NCBI GenBank assembly: GCA_947629915.1
Contig: CANRFN010000007.1
Coordinates: forward strand, 1 to 64,000
Direction: 5' to 3'
DNA: 64,000 bases
DNA from: an uncultured Oscillospiraceae bacterium
GTDB lineage: Bacteria > Bacillota > Clostridia > Oscillospirales > Oscillospiraceae
Position 1 is the stretch's first letter, and every line of letters starts with the position of its first letter. Both the position numbers and the translations under genes were made by a program. Positions 34,501-43,238 of the stretch are shown here, piece after piece. The notes under the pieces are model-generated. The model was not told the origin of the DNA and did no database searches. It saw nothing but the letters and a program-made list of their open reading frames with translations.

Positions 34501-35517
34501 ATGAAACGTCTGCTCTCTCTGCTCGTGCTCTTTTCTCTCCTGCTTCTCACCGCCTGCAGCGGTATGGAGGGCCAGAAGAACCTGGTGGGAAACGAAGCGC
34601 CCAGCGGCGCCCCAGGAGGCGGCGCATCTTCCAAGCCAGAGGCCGCCACCCCGATCCCCTCCCACGATCTCAGCATTGCGCCCGCAGAGGAGGAGATCCT
34701 GGACCTGTTGAAAGCGGGATACCAAGAGATCTATTGGACGCCATCGGACGACTTCGGCCCCGCAGGAACTGTAACCGTGTACGATACAGAGCCGCTGGAG
34801 GCCGAGGATGTGGACCTTCTGCATGATGAAATCCTGTGGAACACACTGCTCCCCGGTGTGGCCTTTGACACCGCAGAGCGCACCAGCTTAGGGGAGTACA
34901 GCATCACCGCCACGATAGAAGGGCAGTCCTGCAGCGGCACCGTAGACAACGGGTCTTTTGAATTGTACCTGCTGTCTGCAATCCCGGACAGCCTGGCGCC
35001 GGAGCGGGTGCTGGAAAAGCTGCCGGACCTGTACGGCATGGCATTCCGGCTGGATGAGAAGAACAACTTCGAGGATATCCTCTATCAGGGAGTTGTGGAC
35101 GGCCTTCCCGTGGATGGGACAGGTTATATCGGTTCAGACGACCGCTATTATGCCGGGCCAAGGCTGGCGTACTACGACTCAGGCATGTACCTCAGCGGTA
35201 ACTTCAAACTGGGTGCCCCAGCGGAGGTGATCCCGGCGGAGAACCTGGTCTCGGCGGAGATGGCAAAAAAGCTGGCCCAGACCCTCTTCTGGCAGAATCT
35301 CAGCGCCGGGGGCAATCCCTACATCGAGATCTTGGACCGGGCCGAGTTCGGTTACTACCTCACCATGCAGATGCAGCTGCGCCCTTGCTACCTTTTCACA
35401 GGCCTCCACTACTTTCTGGGCGCCAAGGGCCGTTTTGATACGGAGGAGAGACTGGGCAGCGGGCCCAGTGAGTGCCTCATCGATGCGGAGACGGGGGAGG
35501 TAGTGCACTGTCAGTAG
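34501..35517 (+). CDS. Hypothetical lipoprotein
   Basis: The 338-residue protein starts MKRLLSLLVLFSLLLLTACSG, a clear lipoprotein signal with Cys at about residue 18, then a Gly/Pro/Ser-rich linker. GAGGAGG lies 10 nt before ATG 34501; the frame is open further 5' but unsupported. The mature part looks mixed alpha/beta with IYWTPSDDFGPAGTVTVYD and a C-terminal LIDAETGEVVHCQ. I do not recognise the family. A degraded copy of part of this gene lies 130 nt downstream. Confidence 0.78.
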   Translation: MKRLLSLLVLFSLLLLTACSGMEGQKNLVGNEAPSGAPGGGASSKPEAATPIPSHDLSIAPAEEEILDLLKAGYQEIYWTPSDDFGPAGTVTVYDTEPLEAEDVDLLHDEILWNTLLPGVAFDTAERTSLGEYSITATIEGQSCSGTVDNGSFELYLLSAIPDSLAPERVLEKLPDLYGMAFRLDEKNNFEDILYQGVVDGLPVDGTGYIGSDDRYYAGPRLAYYDSGMYLSGNFKLGAPAEVIPAENLVSAEMAKKLAQTLFWQNLSAGGNPYIEILDRAEFGYYLTMQMQLRPCYLFTGLHYFLGAKGRFDTEERLGSGPSECLIDAETGEVVHCQ

Positions 35518-35639
35518 AGATTGGTTCTGAATGGCGGTACGAATCCGGCTCAGCAGGCCTGATCGCACTGTTTGTCTGAGATACGCTTTTGTGATCGAAT
35601 AAGGAAGTACACATTCTGTAATGTATGTTCTTCCCGCTT

Positions 35640-35745
35640 TTCTCTTCGGCATAGCACTCCAACTGGATGCAAAAACCGGCAGGATATTCTCTATTCGGTA
35701 GGGTGTCTTGGACGGCCTGCCAGTAGACGGGATTGGATGCCACGG
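35640..35745 (+). pseudogene. Decayed partial copy of the preceding lipoprotein gene
   Basis: Bases 35648-35736 align with 35035-35121 of the lipoprotein gene over about 89 nt, with shared blocks such as GGATAT-CTCTAT and TGGACGGCCT and compensating small indels. Stops and the missing 5' and 3' portions mean no product. The rest of the 35518-35915 gap has no gene and may be further decayed copy. Confidence 0.6.
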
Positions 35746-35915
35746 AGGAGAGGAATCAGCGTCTCCACTGCGGGCCGAAACTGGAGCATCAATCCAACGG
35801 TTCAGCCATGTTCGTTGCCGGCGTGCATCGGGAGGACGGATGGCCACCCAGTAAAAAGTATGGTCCTGTCCCTTTTGACATTTCAGCAATCTCACACAGA
35901 TAGGCAGGTATTCCC

Positions 35916-36665
35916 ATGTTGCGATACTATCTGAAAAACACCGTTTTCTCTCCCGCCACCATAGTAGGCATTCTGGGATTCTGGCTGGCCATGGTGGCGG
36001 GGACCACGTTTGCCGGGGACATGCTGCTGAGCTATCAGTACGGCATGTCCCTTGGGGTGACCGGGTACTTCATTCCCGTGGCCGCCATTCTCCCCATCTG
36101 CTATGTGGAGCGGCAGATGCACACAGGCAACATCTGGCATCTCTGCGTCATCCGCTCCAGTCGCCGCGCCTATGTCCTGAGCGCACTGTTCGCCGCGATT
36201 CTCTCCGGGGTGGTGGTGTCCCTGGGCACGTTTGCCCTCTTCACCGTCACCAGCTATCTCCTCACCCCGCCCCCGCACTTCGGCCAAGGAATGGGCGGGC
36301 TTCCGCCCACACAGCCCATCTATATCTACTTGGAAGCCCATCCCGTGCTTCACTATTTTGAATCCGGACTGATCTTTGTCCTGAACGGCGCCCTGTGGCC
36401 GGCGGTCTCTCTGGTCTGCTGGTCCCTCTCCAACAACCAGTATGTGGCCCTCGTTGCCCCCTTTGCCCTGGAGGTTGGGGTGAGCGTCTGCGCACAGTAT
36501 CTCCAGCTCTACTACCTGGACCCGGTGCAGTGTACGCTCAAGGGCATCGCCAATCAGCTGCCCGGCGGCGGCATCCCCTATGCGGTCTTGTACATCACAA
36601 CGGTGAATGTCATCTGCGGCATCCTTTGGTATATGAGCCTGGCGAGGAGGGTGAAACATGGGTGA
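35916..36665 (+). CDS. ABC-2-type membrane protein, first of a second pair
   Basis: The 249-residue protein has about six hydrophobic segments, starting MLRYYLKNTVFSPATIVGILGFWLAMVAG. A cytoplasmic loop CYVERQMHTGNIWHLCVIRSSRRAYVLSALFAAILSG resembles in position and pattern NRERQTGESILIAARMGNLQYTLGRLVSVFL in the gene at 16991. It is probably a permease half of an ABC exporter. The ribosome site (GGCAGGT) is modest. It overlaps the next gene by 8 nt. No ATPase gene follows, unlike the locus at 17-19 kb. Confidence 0.65.
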   Translation: MLRYYLKNTVFSPATIVGILGFWLAMVAGTTFAGDMLLSYQYGMSLGVTGYFIPVAAILPICYVERQMHTGNIWHLCVIRSSRRAYVLSALFAAILSGVVVSLGTFALFTVTSYLLTPPPHFGQGMGGLPPTQPIYIYLEAHPVLHYFESGLIFVLNGALWPAVSLVCWSLSNNQYVALVAPFALEVGVSVCAQYLQLYYLDPVQCTLKGIANQLPGGGIPYAVLYITTVNVICGILWYMSLARRVKHG

Positions 36666-37417
36666 AGCCTGGCGGTTCGCCTCCCACAACCTGCGGCATC
36701 TGCTCACGTCCCCCAGGCTGTATATCTCCCTGTTTGTGGTCTGCGTGTATCTCTGGATCTCCTTTAGGGAGACAGGCAGCTACCTTGCAGAGGCCGGAGA
36801 GTCCCTTCAGGGATTCGAGCTGATGATCTTCACCAGCGAAGACCGATTCACCAAGAGTATTCTGGCCTTCGGCGCCATGTTGCTTCTGGGAGACGCCCCC
36901 TTTCTGAGCGATGGCCTCTCCGTCTACCTCATCCGCTCCAACCGCCGCAACTGGTTTCTGGGCCAGATTTTGTACTGTCTCATCACCGCTGTGCTCTATC
37001 TCGTGCTGGTCCAGCTGATGTTTCTCCCCCTGTACAGGGGCCATATTTTCTTTCAGAATCAGTGGAGCGAGACCGCCGATTTCGCCAGCTACTTTGGAAA
37101 CACCGGCTTTACCGTGGATGAGCGTGTCAGGGTATCCTTCTCCCGGAAGATCGTTCTCAGCGGAGGTCCCTGGCTCATGTTCGGCCTTACGATCCTGTAC
37201 AACACCCTGCTCCTGATGACGCTCTCCATGTTGTGCCTCGCCATGAACGCCAAATGGCGGGTAGGCGTGGGCTGGGTGGGCTGTGTGTCTGCAAATCCTG
37301 CTGGAAACCGGCGGTATCCCGGCCCGATTCAGCATCATCTCCCCGTTCAATCTTGCAACATTGGGGAGTCCAGCTCATAGATTTGTCCCTCCCAGGTCCG
37401 CCCGGCGCAGGGTGTGA
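36658..37417 (+). pseudogene. ABC-2-type membrane protein, second of the pair, frameshifted near its end
   Basis: The first frame runs from ATG 36658 (GGAGG upstream) to a TAG at 37380, but from about 37276 the reading VGCVSANPAGNRRYPGP turns hydrophilic and atypical. Shifting by one base at GGGCTGGGTGGGCTG gives WAVCLQILLETGGIPARF and then SIISPFNLATLGSP, a plausible continuation to TGA 37415-37417, 46 codons. This looks like a one-base insertion in a repeated G/T tract. The restored protein is about 252 residues with six helices. It pairs with the gene at 35916; the matching ATPase is absent. Confidence 0.55.
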
Positions 37418-37491
37418 TACCCCCAGACGCCTAGAACAAGACAGGCGCAGAGAAAGAAGGATGCCCGGTAGACAGAGTAACCATGCGGATC

Positions 37492-37536
37492 AACGGGCAG
37501 AACTGGCACCCCAAGCCGGCTCTGCCCGTTTTTTGC
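37492..37536 (+). terminator. Terminator
   Basis: AACGGGCAGA (37492-37501) pairs with TCTGCCCGTT (37521-37530), followed by TTTT. Confidence 0.88.
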
Positions 37537-37585
37537 CGTATGAGACTGGCAATCCGTCTCTCTCAGGCCCCGAATAGACCGAAAG

Positions 37586-37614
37586 TTGGAAATTCCAATG
37601 AGTTAGTCTATGCT
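37586..37614 (+). promoter_or_regulatory. feo promoter 1
   Basis: TTGGAA (37586-37591), 17 nt, TATGCT (37609-37614). The start point falls on the first GTTAG-N6-CTAAC box. Confidence 0.6.
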
Positions 37615-37620
37615 ATCTTT

Positions 37621-37636
37621 GTTAGCTATAACTAAC
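37621..37636 (+). promoter_or_regulatory. DtxR-like box 1
   Basis: GTTAG (37621-37625), six bases, CTAAC (37632-37636), immediately downstream of the -10 box. The TTAG...CTAA dyad resembles DtxR/IdeR-type iron boxes. Confidence 0.6.
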
Positions 37637-37678
37637 TATAGGGCCACCTGCGCCGCTGCATTTTGGAGGCTTCTCTAA

Positions 37679-37707
37679 TTGCACATTCGGGTTAGCGATG
37701 GTAAACT
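37679..37707 (+). promoter_or_regulatory. feo promoter 2
   Basis: TTGCAC (37679-37684), 17 nt, TAAACT (37702-37707), again placing the start point next to a GTTAG-N6-CTAAC box. Confidence 0.45.
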
Positions 37708-37716
37708 GTATGCGTG

Positions 37717-37732
37717 GTTAGGAAAGACTAAC
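37717..37732 (+). promoter_or_regulatory. DtxR-like box 2
   Basis: GTTAG (37717-37721), GAAAGA, CTAAC (37728-37732); arms extend by one base to GGTTAG/CTAACC. It lies 30 nt before the first feoA. Confidence 0.6.
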
Positions 37733-37762
37733 CGACATACAGAGACGAAGGAGGCCTGTGCG

Positions 37763-37993
37763 ATGATTCCATTGGCGGTGGCGGATCCCATGGAGACTGC
37801 GGCCATCATGAAGATCACCGGCAAGGATGCGGTGCGCCAGCACCTTGCGGAACTGGGCTTTGTTGTGGGCGCTATGGTGACGGTGATCAGCCAGATGTCC
37901 GGCAACCTGATCGTTCAGGTGCGGGGCAGCCGTGTGGCATTGGACCGCTCCATGGCGAGCCGCATCATGATCAAGGAGGTTGGAAAAGCATGA
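37763..37993 (+). CDS. feoA: FeoA family protein 1
   Basis: The 76-residue SH3-like protein is a FeoA, a small cytoplasmic partner of the FeoB iron(II) transporter. It shows RQHLAELGFVVGAMVTVI and the final VALDRSMASRIMIKEV, the usual FeoA core. ATG 37763 is fixed by AAGGAGG 8 nt upstream; the frame is open further 5'. It overlaps the second feoA (ATGA). Confidence 0.88.
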   Translation: MIPLAVADPMETAAIMKITGKDAVRQHLAELGFVVGAMVTVISQMSGNLIVQVRGSRVALDRSMASRIMIKEVGKA

Positions 37994-38211
37994 AGACACT
38001 GCGGGATGTCCCTGTAGGGGGCACTGCGAAAGTGGTACGGCTCCACGGCGAGGGCGCGGTGAAGCGCCGCATCATGGATATGGGTATCACCCGTGGAACG
38101 GATATTCTGGTGCGCAAGGTGGCGCCCCTGGGAGACCCCATGGAGCTCACCGTACGGGGCTATGAGCTCAGCATCCGCAAGTTCGATGCCGAGCAGATCG
38201 AGGTGGAATGA
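37990..38211 (+). CDS. feoA: FeoA family protein 2
   Basis: The 73-residue FeoA paralogue shows KRRIMDMGITRGTDILVRKVAPLGDPMELTVRGYELSIRK, closer to the classical FeoA pattern than the first copy. It is translationally coupled to the first feoA. Two feoA genes before feoB are common in Clostridia. A third DtxR-like box separates it from feoB. Confidence 0.92.
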   Translation: MKTLRDVPVGGTAKVVRLHGEGAVKRRIMDMGITRGTDILVRKVAPLGDPMELTVRGYELSIRKFDAEQIEVE

Positions 38212-38245
38212 GACGGCGGAGACGCCGTTCTTTTCCAGTCCATCG

Positions 38246-38261
38246 GTTAGTGAATACTAAC
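38246..38261 (+). promoter_or_regulatory. DtxR-like box 3
   Basis: GTTAG (38246-38250), TGAATA, CTAAC (38257-38261), between feoA2 and feoB. Same arms and spacing as boxes 1 and 2. Confidence 0.55.
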
Positions 38262-38280
38262 TACAGAGAGGAGAAGGAAA

Positions 38281-40662
38281 ATGTCTTTGAAAATCGCCCT
38301 GGCGGGCAATCCCAACTGCGGTAAGACAACGCTGTTCAACGCCCTCACCGGCTCCAACCAGTACGTGGGCAACTGGCCCGGTGTCACGGTGGAGAAGAAA
38401 GAGGGCACCCTGAAAGGCAACAAAGAGGTAGTGGTGCAGGATCTCCCCGGCATCTACTCCCTGTCCCCATACACCCTGGAAGAGGTCATCGCCCGTAACT
38501 ACCTGGTGAAGGAGCGGCCTGATGTGATCCTGAACATCGTGGACGGCACCAACATCCAGCGGAACCTGTACCTCACCACCCAACTCATGGAGCTGGGCAT
38601 CCCGGTGGTGGTGGCCGTGAACATGATCGACCTGGTCCGCAAGAACGGGGACAAGATCGACCTCAAGCGGCTGGGCAAGGCCCTGGGCTGCACCGTGCTC
38701 CCCATGTCCGCCCTGAAAAACGAGGGCTGCGATGAGGTCATCCGGGCGGCGGAGAAGGCGGCTGCGGAAAAGCGCACCGGAGAGCTGCCCCATGTGTTTA
38801 CCGGCAGCGTGGAGCACGCCATCGCCCACATCGAGGAGTCCCTGGAGGGCAAGGTGCCGGAGGAATATCTCCGCTGGTACGCCATCAAGGTCTTCGAGCG
38901 GGATGAGAAGGTCCTGGAGGAGCTCCACCTGGACAAGGGCCTCACAGACCACCTGGAGGAGCACATCGCCGCCTGCGAGCAGGAGCTGGACGACGATGCG
39001 GAGAGCATCCTCACCAACGCCCGCTACACCTACATCACCAGCATTCTGGACCAGTCTGTCTCCCGCAAGGACACCCTGAAGAAGATGTCCGCCTCAGACA
39101 AGATCGACCAGATCGTCACGAACCGCATCCTGGCCCTGCCCATCTTTGCCGCCGTGATGTTCGTGATCTACGCCATCGCCATGGGAAGCTTCCCCTTCTC
39201 CATCGGCACTATGGCCACAGACTGGGCCAACGATGGACTCTTCGGAGACGGCTGGTTTGTCCCCTTCACCGCAGACGTGGACGCCTGGGAGGAGGACTCC
39301 GGGGCCTATGAAGAGGCCAGCGCCATCATCGAGGCCTACGATGCCGGCGAGAATGTGGCATACCTCTATGACGCGGACAACGCCGAGACCATCGAACTGG
39401 AAGTAAACGATACCACCTATCAGGAGGCCCTGGCGGTGGAAGAGCCGGACCCCGCAGACTACGGCACCTGGGTTCCCGGCATCCCGGTTCTGGTGGAGAA
39501 TGCACTGAATGCCATCCACTGCAATGAGATCGTCTCCTCCCTGGTGCTGGACGGCATCGTAGGGGGCGTAGGCGCTGTGCTGGGCTTTGTGCCCCAGATG
39601 CTGGTGCTGTTCCTGCTGCTGGCCATCCTGGAGGGCGTGGGCTACATGTCCCGGATCGCCTTCATCATGGACCGGATCTTCCGCAGATTCGGCCTCTCCG
39701 GCAAGTCCTTCATCCCCATGCTGGTGGCCACCGGCTGCGGCGTGCCGGGCGTCATGGCATCCCGCACCATTGAGCAGGATCGGGACCGGAAGCTCACCGT
39801 CATGACAACCTGCTTCATGCCCTGCGGCGCCAAGACCCCCATCGTGCTGATGTTTGCCGCAGCCCTCTTCGGCGGCTCCTTCCTGGTGTCCTGGTCCGCC
39901 TTCATGATCGGCGTGGCGGCCATCGTGGTCTCCGGCGTCATCCTGAAGAAGTTCAAGGCCTTCGCCGGCGAGCCCGCACCGTTTGTCATGGAACTGCCGG
40001 CATACCACACCCCCTCCGTCTCCGGCGTTCTCCGGGCGGCCTGGGAGCGGGGCTGGTCCTTCATCAAGCGGGCCGGCACCGTGATCCTGGTCTCCTCCAT
40101 CCTCCTCTGGTTCCTGCAGGGCTTCGGCTTTGGCCCGGACGGCTTCGGCATGGTGGAGGACAACGATGCCTCCCTTCTGGCAGGGATCGGCAACGCCATC
40201 GCCGTGATCTTCGCACCCCTGGGCTTCGGCAACTGGCAGGCCACTGTGGCCACCATCACTGGCCTCATCGCCAAGGAAGAAGTGGTGGGCACCCTGGGCG
40301 TGCTCTATCCGGGCAACCAGCTGCAGCAGATCGCCGCAGCCTTCACGCCGCTGGCAGCCTATGCCTTCCTGATCTTCAACCTGCTCTGCGCCCCCTGCTT
40401 TGCCGCCATGGGTGCCATCAAGCGCGAGATGAACAACGCCCGCTGGACCTTTGCCGCCATCGGCTACATGTGCGCTTTCGCCTATGTGATCTCCCTCATC
40501 GTCTATCAGCTGGGCACCTTCTTCACCGGCGGCGGGTTCACCGTGTTCACCCTGGTGGCCTTCATCCTTCTGGCAGGCCTGCTGTACCTGCTCTTCCGTC
40601 CGGCGCCCACCGGTGAGAAACTCCTCCGCGGCCGCAGCAGCATCAGCGCGGCGGTGCAATAA
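38281..40662 (+). CDS. feoB: Iron(II) transporter FeoB
   Basis: The 793-residue inner-membrane protein takes up Fe2+. The N-terminal G domain has G1 GNPNCGKTT (residues 9-17), GNWPGVTVEKKEG, DLPGIYSLSPYTLEE and NMIDLVRK. The membrane part has the two Gate motifs (EGVGYMSRIAFIMDRIFRRFGLSGKSFIPM and VVSGVILKKFKAF). Between the first and second helix is an unusually long acidic outside loop of roughly 100 residues (about 320-415, GENVAYLYDADNAETIELE). A small Cys-rich membrane protein follows within 17 nt. Confidence 0.95.
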   Translation: MSLKIALAGNPNCGKTTLFNALTGSNQYVGNWPGVTVEKKEGTLKGNKEVVVQDLPGIYSLSPYTLEEVIARNYLVKERPDVILNIVDGTNIQRNLYLTTQLMELGIPVVVAVNMIDLVRKNGDKIDLKRLGKALGCTVLPMSALKNEGCDEVIRAAEKAAAEKRTGELPHVFTGSVEHAIAHIEESLEGKVPEEYLRWYAIKVFERDEKVLEELHLDKGLTDHLEEHIAACEQELDDDAESILTNARYTYITSILDQSVSRKDTLKKMSASDKIDQIVTNRILALPIFAAVMFVIYAIAMGSFPFSIGTMATDWANDGLFGDGWFVPFTADVDAWEEDSGAYEEASAIIEAYDAGENVAYLYDADNAETIELEVNDTTYQEALAVEEPDPADYGTWVPGIPVLVENALNAIHCNEIVSSLVLDGIVGGVGAVLGFVPQMLVLFLLLAILEGVGYMSRIAFIMDRIFRRFGLSGKSFIPMLVATGCGVPGVMASRTIEQDRDRKLTVMTTCFMPCGAKTPIVLMFAAALFGGSFLVSWSAFMIGVAAIVVSGVILKKFKAFAGEPAPFVMELPAYHTPSVSGVLRAAWERGWSFIKRAGTVILVSSILLWFLQGFGFGPDGFGMVEDNDASLLAGIGNAIAVIFAPLGFGNWQATVATITGLIAKEEVVGTLGVLYPGNQLQQIAAAFTPLAAYAFLIFNLLCAPCFAAMGAIKREMNNARWTFAAIGYMCAFAYVISLIVYQLGTFFTGGGFTVFTLVAFILLAGLLYLLFRPAPTGEKLLRGRSSISAAVQ

Positions 40663-40679
40663 AAGGCAGGTGTTCTGCT

Positions 40680-40862
40680 ATGCCTGAGCTCCTGGGGACC
40701 TTGCTGATCCTGGCTCTCGTAGCCGTGGTGGTCTTCTTCGCCGTGCGGTCTCTCTGGAGACAGCACAAGGCAGGCGGCTGCTGCGGAAACTGCGCCCAGT
40801 GCGGCGGCTGCAGTGGGAAAAGCGCCTGCTGTGAGAACACCGCGAAGCCCGCAAAACCCTAA
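40680..40862 (+). CDS. FeoB-associated Cys-rich membrane protein
   Basis: The 60-residue protein has one N-terminal helix (residues ~4-22) and a Cys-rich tail (GGCCGNCAQCGGCSGKSACC, eight Cys). This is the FeoB-associated Cys-rich membrane protein family that commonly ends feo operons in Bacillota. Proposed roles are iron handling or FeoB stability, unproven. Confidence 0.92.
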   Translation: MPELLGTLLILALVAVVVFFAVRSLWRQHKAGGCCGNCAQCGGCSGKSACCENTAKPAKP

Positions 40863-40918
40863 AACGCCAACCTCCTCTCCTTGCTGTTATTCCTCCAGCA
40901 TCGGGCAGGTTCGCCAAC

Positions 40919-41024
40919 GCCCGGCGGGGTCCTCCCCGCCGGGCACTCTCTATCCTGCAGTCCAAAATCCACGAAAACGGCAAGCTGCCCGCCCCGCCGG
41001 TTCCATACCGGCGGGACGGGCAGT
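40919..41024. terminator. Two GC-rich hairpins between feo and the convergent gene
   Basis: GCCCGGCGGGG/CCCCGCCGGGC (40919-40944) and CTGCCCG...CGGGCAG (40987-41024, with an inner CCGCCGG/CCGGCGG stem) lie in the convergent gap. Neither has a long T-run on the plus strand; the second is followed by TTTTCG on the minus strand after a few bases. They probably act as weak terminators for both directions. Confidence 0.55.
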
Positions 41025-41075
41025 CTCACGCCCAAAGTATTCTCTGTTCCAGTTCAGCCCACTTCAGGCCGCACA

Positions 41076-41885
41076 TTATGCACCGCGCCATCTCCCAATG
41101 GCCCACCCCGCGGTGAAGAGCAGGCTGGGGCAGGCGCACACCAGCACGGTGATGATCCTCTCCCAGAGCAGCGTGTCTGCTGGGTTGCGCTCGATCAGGC
41201 GGAAGAGGTCCACGTAGTCCCAGTCGTAAACGCCCAGCAGCACGCTGGCCGGCAGGTTCACTCTTGCGAGAATTGCGCCGGGAACGGTCTCCATCACGCT
41301 GTCCACAAAGCCGCAGCCGTTGAACCCCGCCTCCTGCCACTGCCGCACCATGTCCCCATAGAACGGCTGGAGATGATGCCAGCGCTGCACGAAAGCGGCG
41401 ATTCCCAGCAGGACAATGAATACAGTGATCCCGATGCCCCAGGCCATTGCAGTGCGAAAACTGGCTGTGCTGCGGCATCCAAACCAGTACCCAGCGCCGA
41501 GGTACAGAAGGCCCAGCAGAATGGCATAGAGCCAGAAGGGGATGTGTACCGGCAGGTCCAGGAGGGAGTCGTAGCCGGGGAAGAGACCGCAGGCCCCCAG
41601 GAGGACGGTGAGCACCGTAAAGATCCCCAGGACGGCAACATATGCCGCAGGGAACTGCAGCGGTTCCGGCACTGTGGGAACCCCCGGCCTGCAGACCGCA
41701 AAGAAGACGGCGGACAGAACCCCAGACAAGACGGCAAGGGTGCCCCAAAACAGCACATCCAGCCCTGGGGAGAAGGAGATCCAGCCCCCGCCGCTGTCTA
41801 TCCCCTCCGCCCCGGCGTACAGAACCGCCCCGATGTCGGAGAGGCAAAAGAGACACACTGTGAGAGAGATCCAAGACCGTTTCAT
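41076..41885 (-). CDS. Hypothetical membrane protein
   Basis: The 269-residue protein has about six hydrophobic segments, beginning MKRSWISLTVCLFCLSDIGAVLYAG, with long outside loops (FVQRWHHLQPFYGDMVRQWQEAGFNGCGFVDSVM). AAAGGGGG precedes the ATG; the open frame extends 38 codons further 5' without support. No family is recognised. It is alone, convergent to the feo operon. Confidence 0.7.
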   Translation of the reverse strand: MKRSWISLTVCLFCLSDIGAVLYAGAEGIDSGGGWISFSPGLDVLFWGTLAVLSGVLSAVFFAVCRPGVPTVPEPLQFPAAYVAVLGIFTVLTVLLGACGLFPGYDSLLDLPVHIPFWLYAILLGLLYLGAGYWFGCRSTASFRTAMAWGIGITVFIVLLGIAAFVQRWHHLQPFYGDMVRQWQEAGFNGCGFVDSVMETVPGAILARVNLPASVLLGVYDWDYVDLFRLIERNPADTLLWERIITVLVCACPSLLFTAGWAIGRWRGA

Positions 41886-42036
41886 GTTTGATGCCCCCTT
41901 TCGCTTTCCTGATACCAGTATACCACAGATCCAACGGATCAGGCCTACCGTCTGTCCTCGGAAAATGGCCATCTCTCCGATCCCCTCTCCATTCCGCACT
42001 GGACAGAAGATGTCTCAATTTCGTCATGGGGAGTGC

Positions 42037-42065
42037 TTGCAATGGAGGGTAAAATGGTGTAAACT
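42037..42065 (+). promoter_or_regulatory. Promoter of the DUF2264-esterase-araM operon
   Basis: TTGCAA (42037-42042), 17 nt, TAAACT (42060-42065), 31 nt before the first ATG. Confidence 0.6.
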
Positions 42066-42096
42066 GCCATCACAGAAAATCAAAAGGGGTCTTGCA

Positions 42097-43218
42097 ATGC
42101 GGCAGGAATGGCTGCAGCGGATGCTTACTATCGCAAAGCCCATGCTCTCCCATCTGGAGGCGGAGACACTGCACAATGCCCTCCCCGTGGAGAAGCCGGA
42201 CCGTTTGCCCTACGCCCATTTGGAGGCCTTCGGCAGAACGCTCACCGGCATCGCCCCCTGGTTGGAGTTGGAGGGCCTCGCCGGGCCGGAGCGGGATTTG
42301 CAGGAGAAAATGCGCCAAACGGTGCTGCTCTGCCTGGACCATGCCACCGATCCCCACTCCCCAGACCACATGAATTTCTCCGAGGGGTACGGGCAGGCCT
42401 TGGTGGACGCGGCGTTTCTAGCCCACGGTCTCCTGCGGGCACCTAAGTCTCTCATCCAGCCTCTGGACAGCAGGGTCCGGGTAAACCTGATCGCAGCCCT
42501 CCAGGACACCCGGCGCTTCACCCCCTTCCCCACCAACTGGCTGCTCTTCTCCGCCATGGTGGAGGCGGTGCTGTATGGGCTGGGCGCCCCCTGGCAACAG
42601 GAGCCGGTGGAGCGGGCGGTCTCCGCCTTTGCGGACTGGTATGTGGGAGACGGCATGTACGGGGACGGGGCTCTCTTCCACATGGACTACTACAACAGCT
42701 TCGTGATCCACCCCATGCTGGTAGACGTGCTCCGCGCCTTCGCCCAGGAAGTGCCCCGATACCAGGATCTGCTGCCCACCGCGCTCCGCCGGGAGGCCCG
42801 GTATGCCGCCATTCTGGAGCGAATGATCTCCCCGGAGGGCACCTATCCCATTGTGGGCCGGTCTATTGCCTATCGATACGGGGCCTTCCACGCGCTGTCT
42901 CACGCCGCCCTGATCGGCAACCTGCCGCCGGAGCTGAAGCCAGCCCAGGTGCGCTGCGCCCTCACCGCGGTGATGCGCCGCACCGAGAAAGCCAGCATGT
43001 TCGATGAAAACGGATTTTTAAAGGTGGGCATCGTGGGAGAACAGCCCGGCCTTGGCGAGGGATACATCTGCACCGGCAGCGCGTACCTATGCATGGCGGC
43101 CTTTCTCCCCCTGGGGCTCTCCCCAGACGACCCCTTCTGGGCAGATCCGGACGAGGACTGGACCGGCAAGAAGGTCTGGACCGGCATAGATCACCCCTGC
43201 GATCACGCCTTTGATTAG
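42097..43218 (+). CDS. DUF2264 domain protein
   Basis: The 373-residue cytoplasmic protein matches DUF2264 (FSEGYGQALVDAAFLAHGLL, FPTNWLLFSAMVEAVLYGLG, WYVGDGMYGDGALFHMDYYNSFVIHPML). This family has an alpha/alpha toroid pattern like glycan-active enzymes and usually sits in polysaccharide loci; its reaction is not established. ATG 42097 follows AAAGGGGT. Downstream are two esterase-like genes with short gaps, so they form one operon. Confidence 0.85.
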   Translation: MRQEWLQRMLTIAKPMLSHLEAETLHNALPVEKPDRLPYAHLEAFGRTLTGIAPWLELEGLAGPERDLQEKMRQTVLLCLDHATDPHSPDHMNFSEGYGQALVDAAFLAHGLLRAPKSLIQPLDSRVRVNLIAALQDTRRFTPFPTNWLLFSAMVEAVLYGLGAPWQQEPVERAVSAFADWYVGDGMYGDGALFHMDYYNSFVIHPMLVDVLRAFAQEVPRYQDLLPTALRREARYAAILERMISPEGTYPIVGRSIAYRYGAFHALSHAALIGNLPPELKPAQVRCALTAVMRRTEKASMFDENGFLKVGIVGEQPGLGEGYICTGSAYLCMAAFLPLGLSPDDPFWADPDEDWTGKKVWTGIDHPCDHAFD

Positions 43219-43238
43219 CGATTGAGGAGGTTTTCCGC

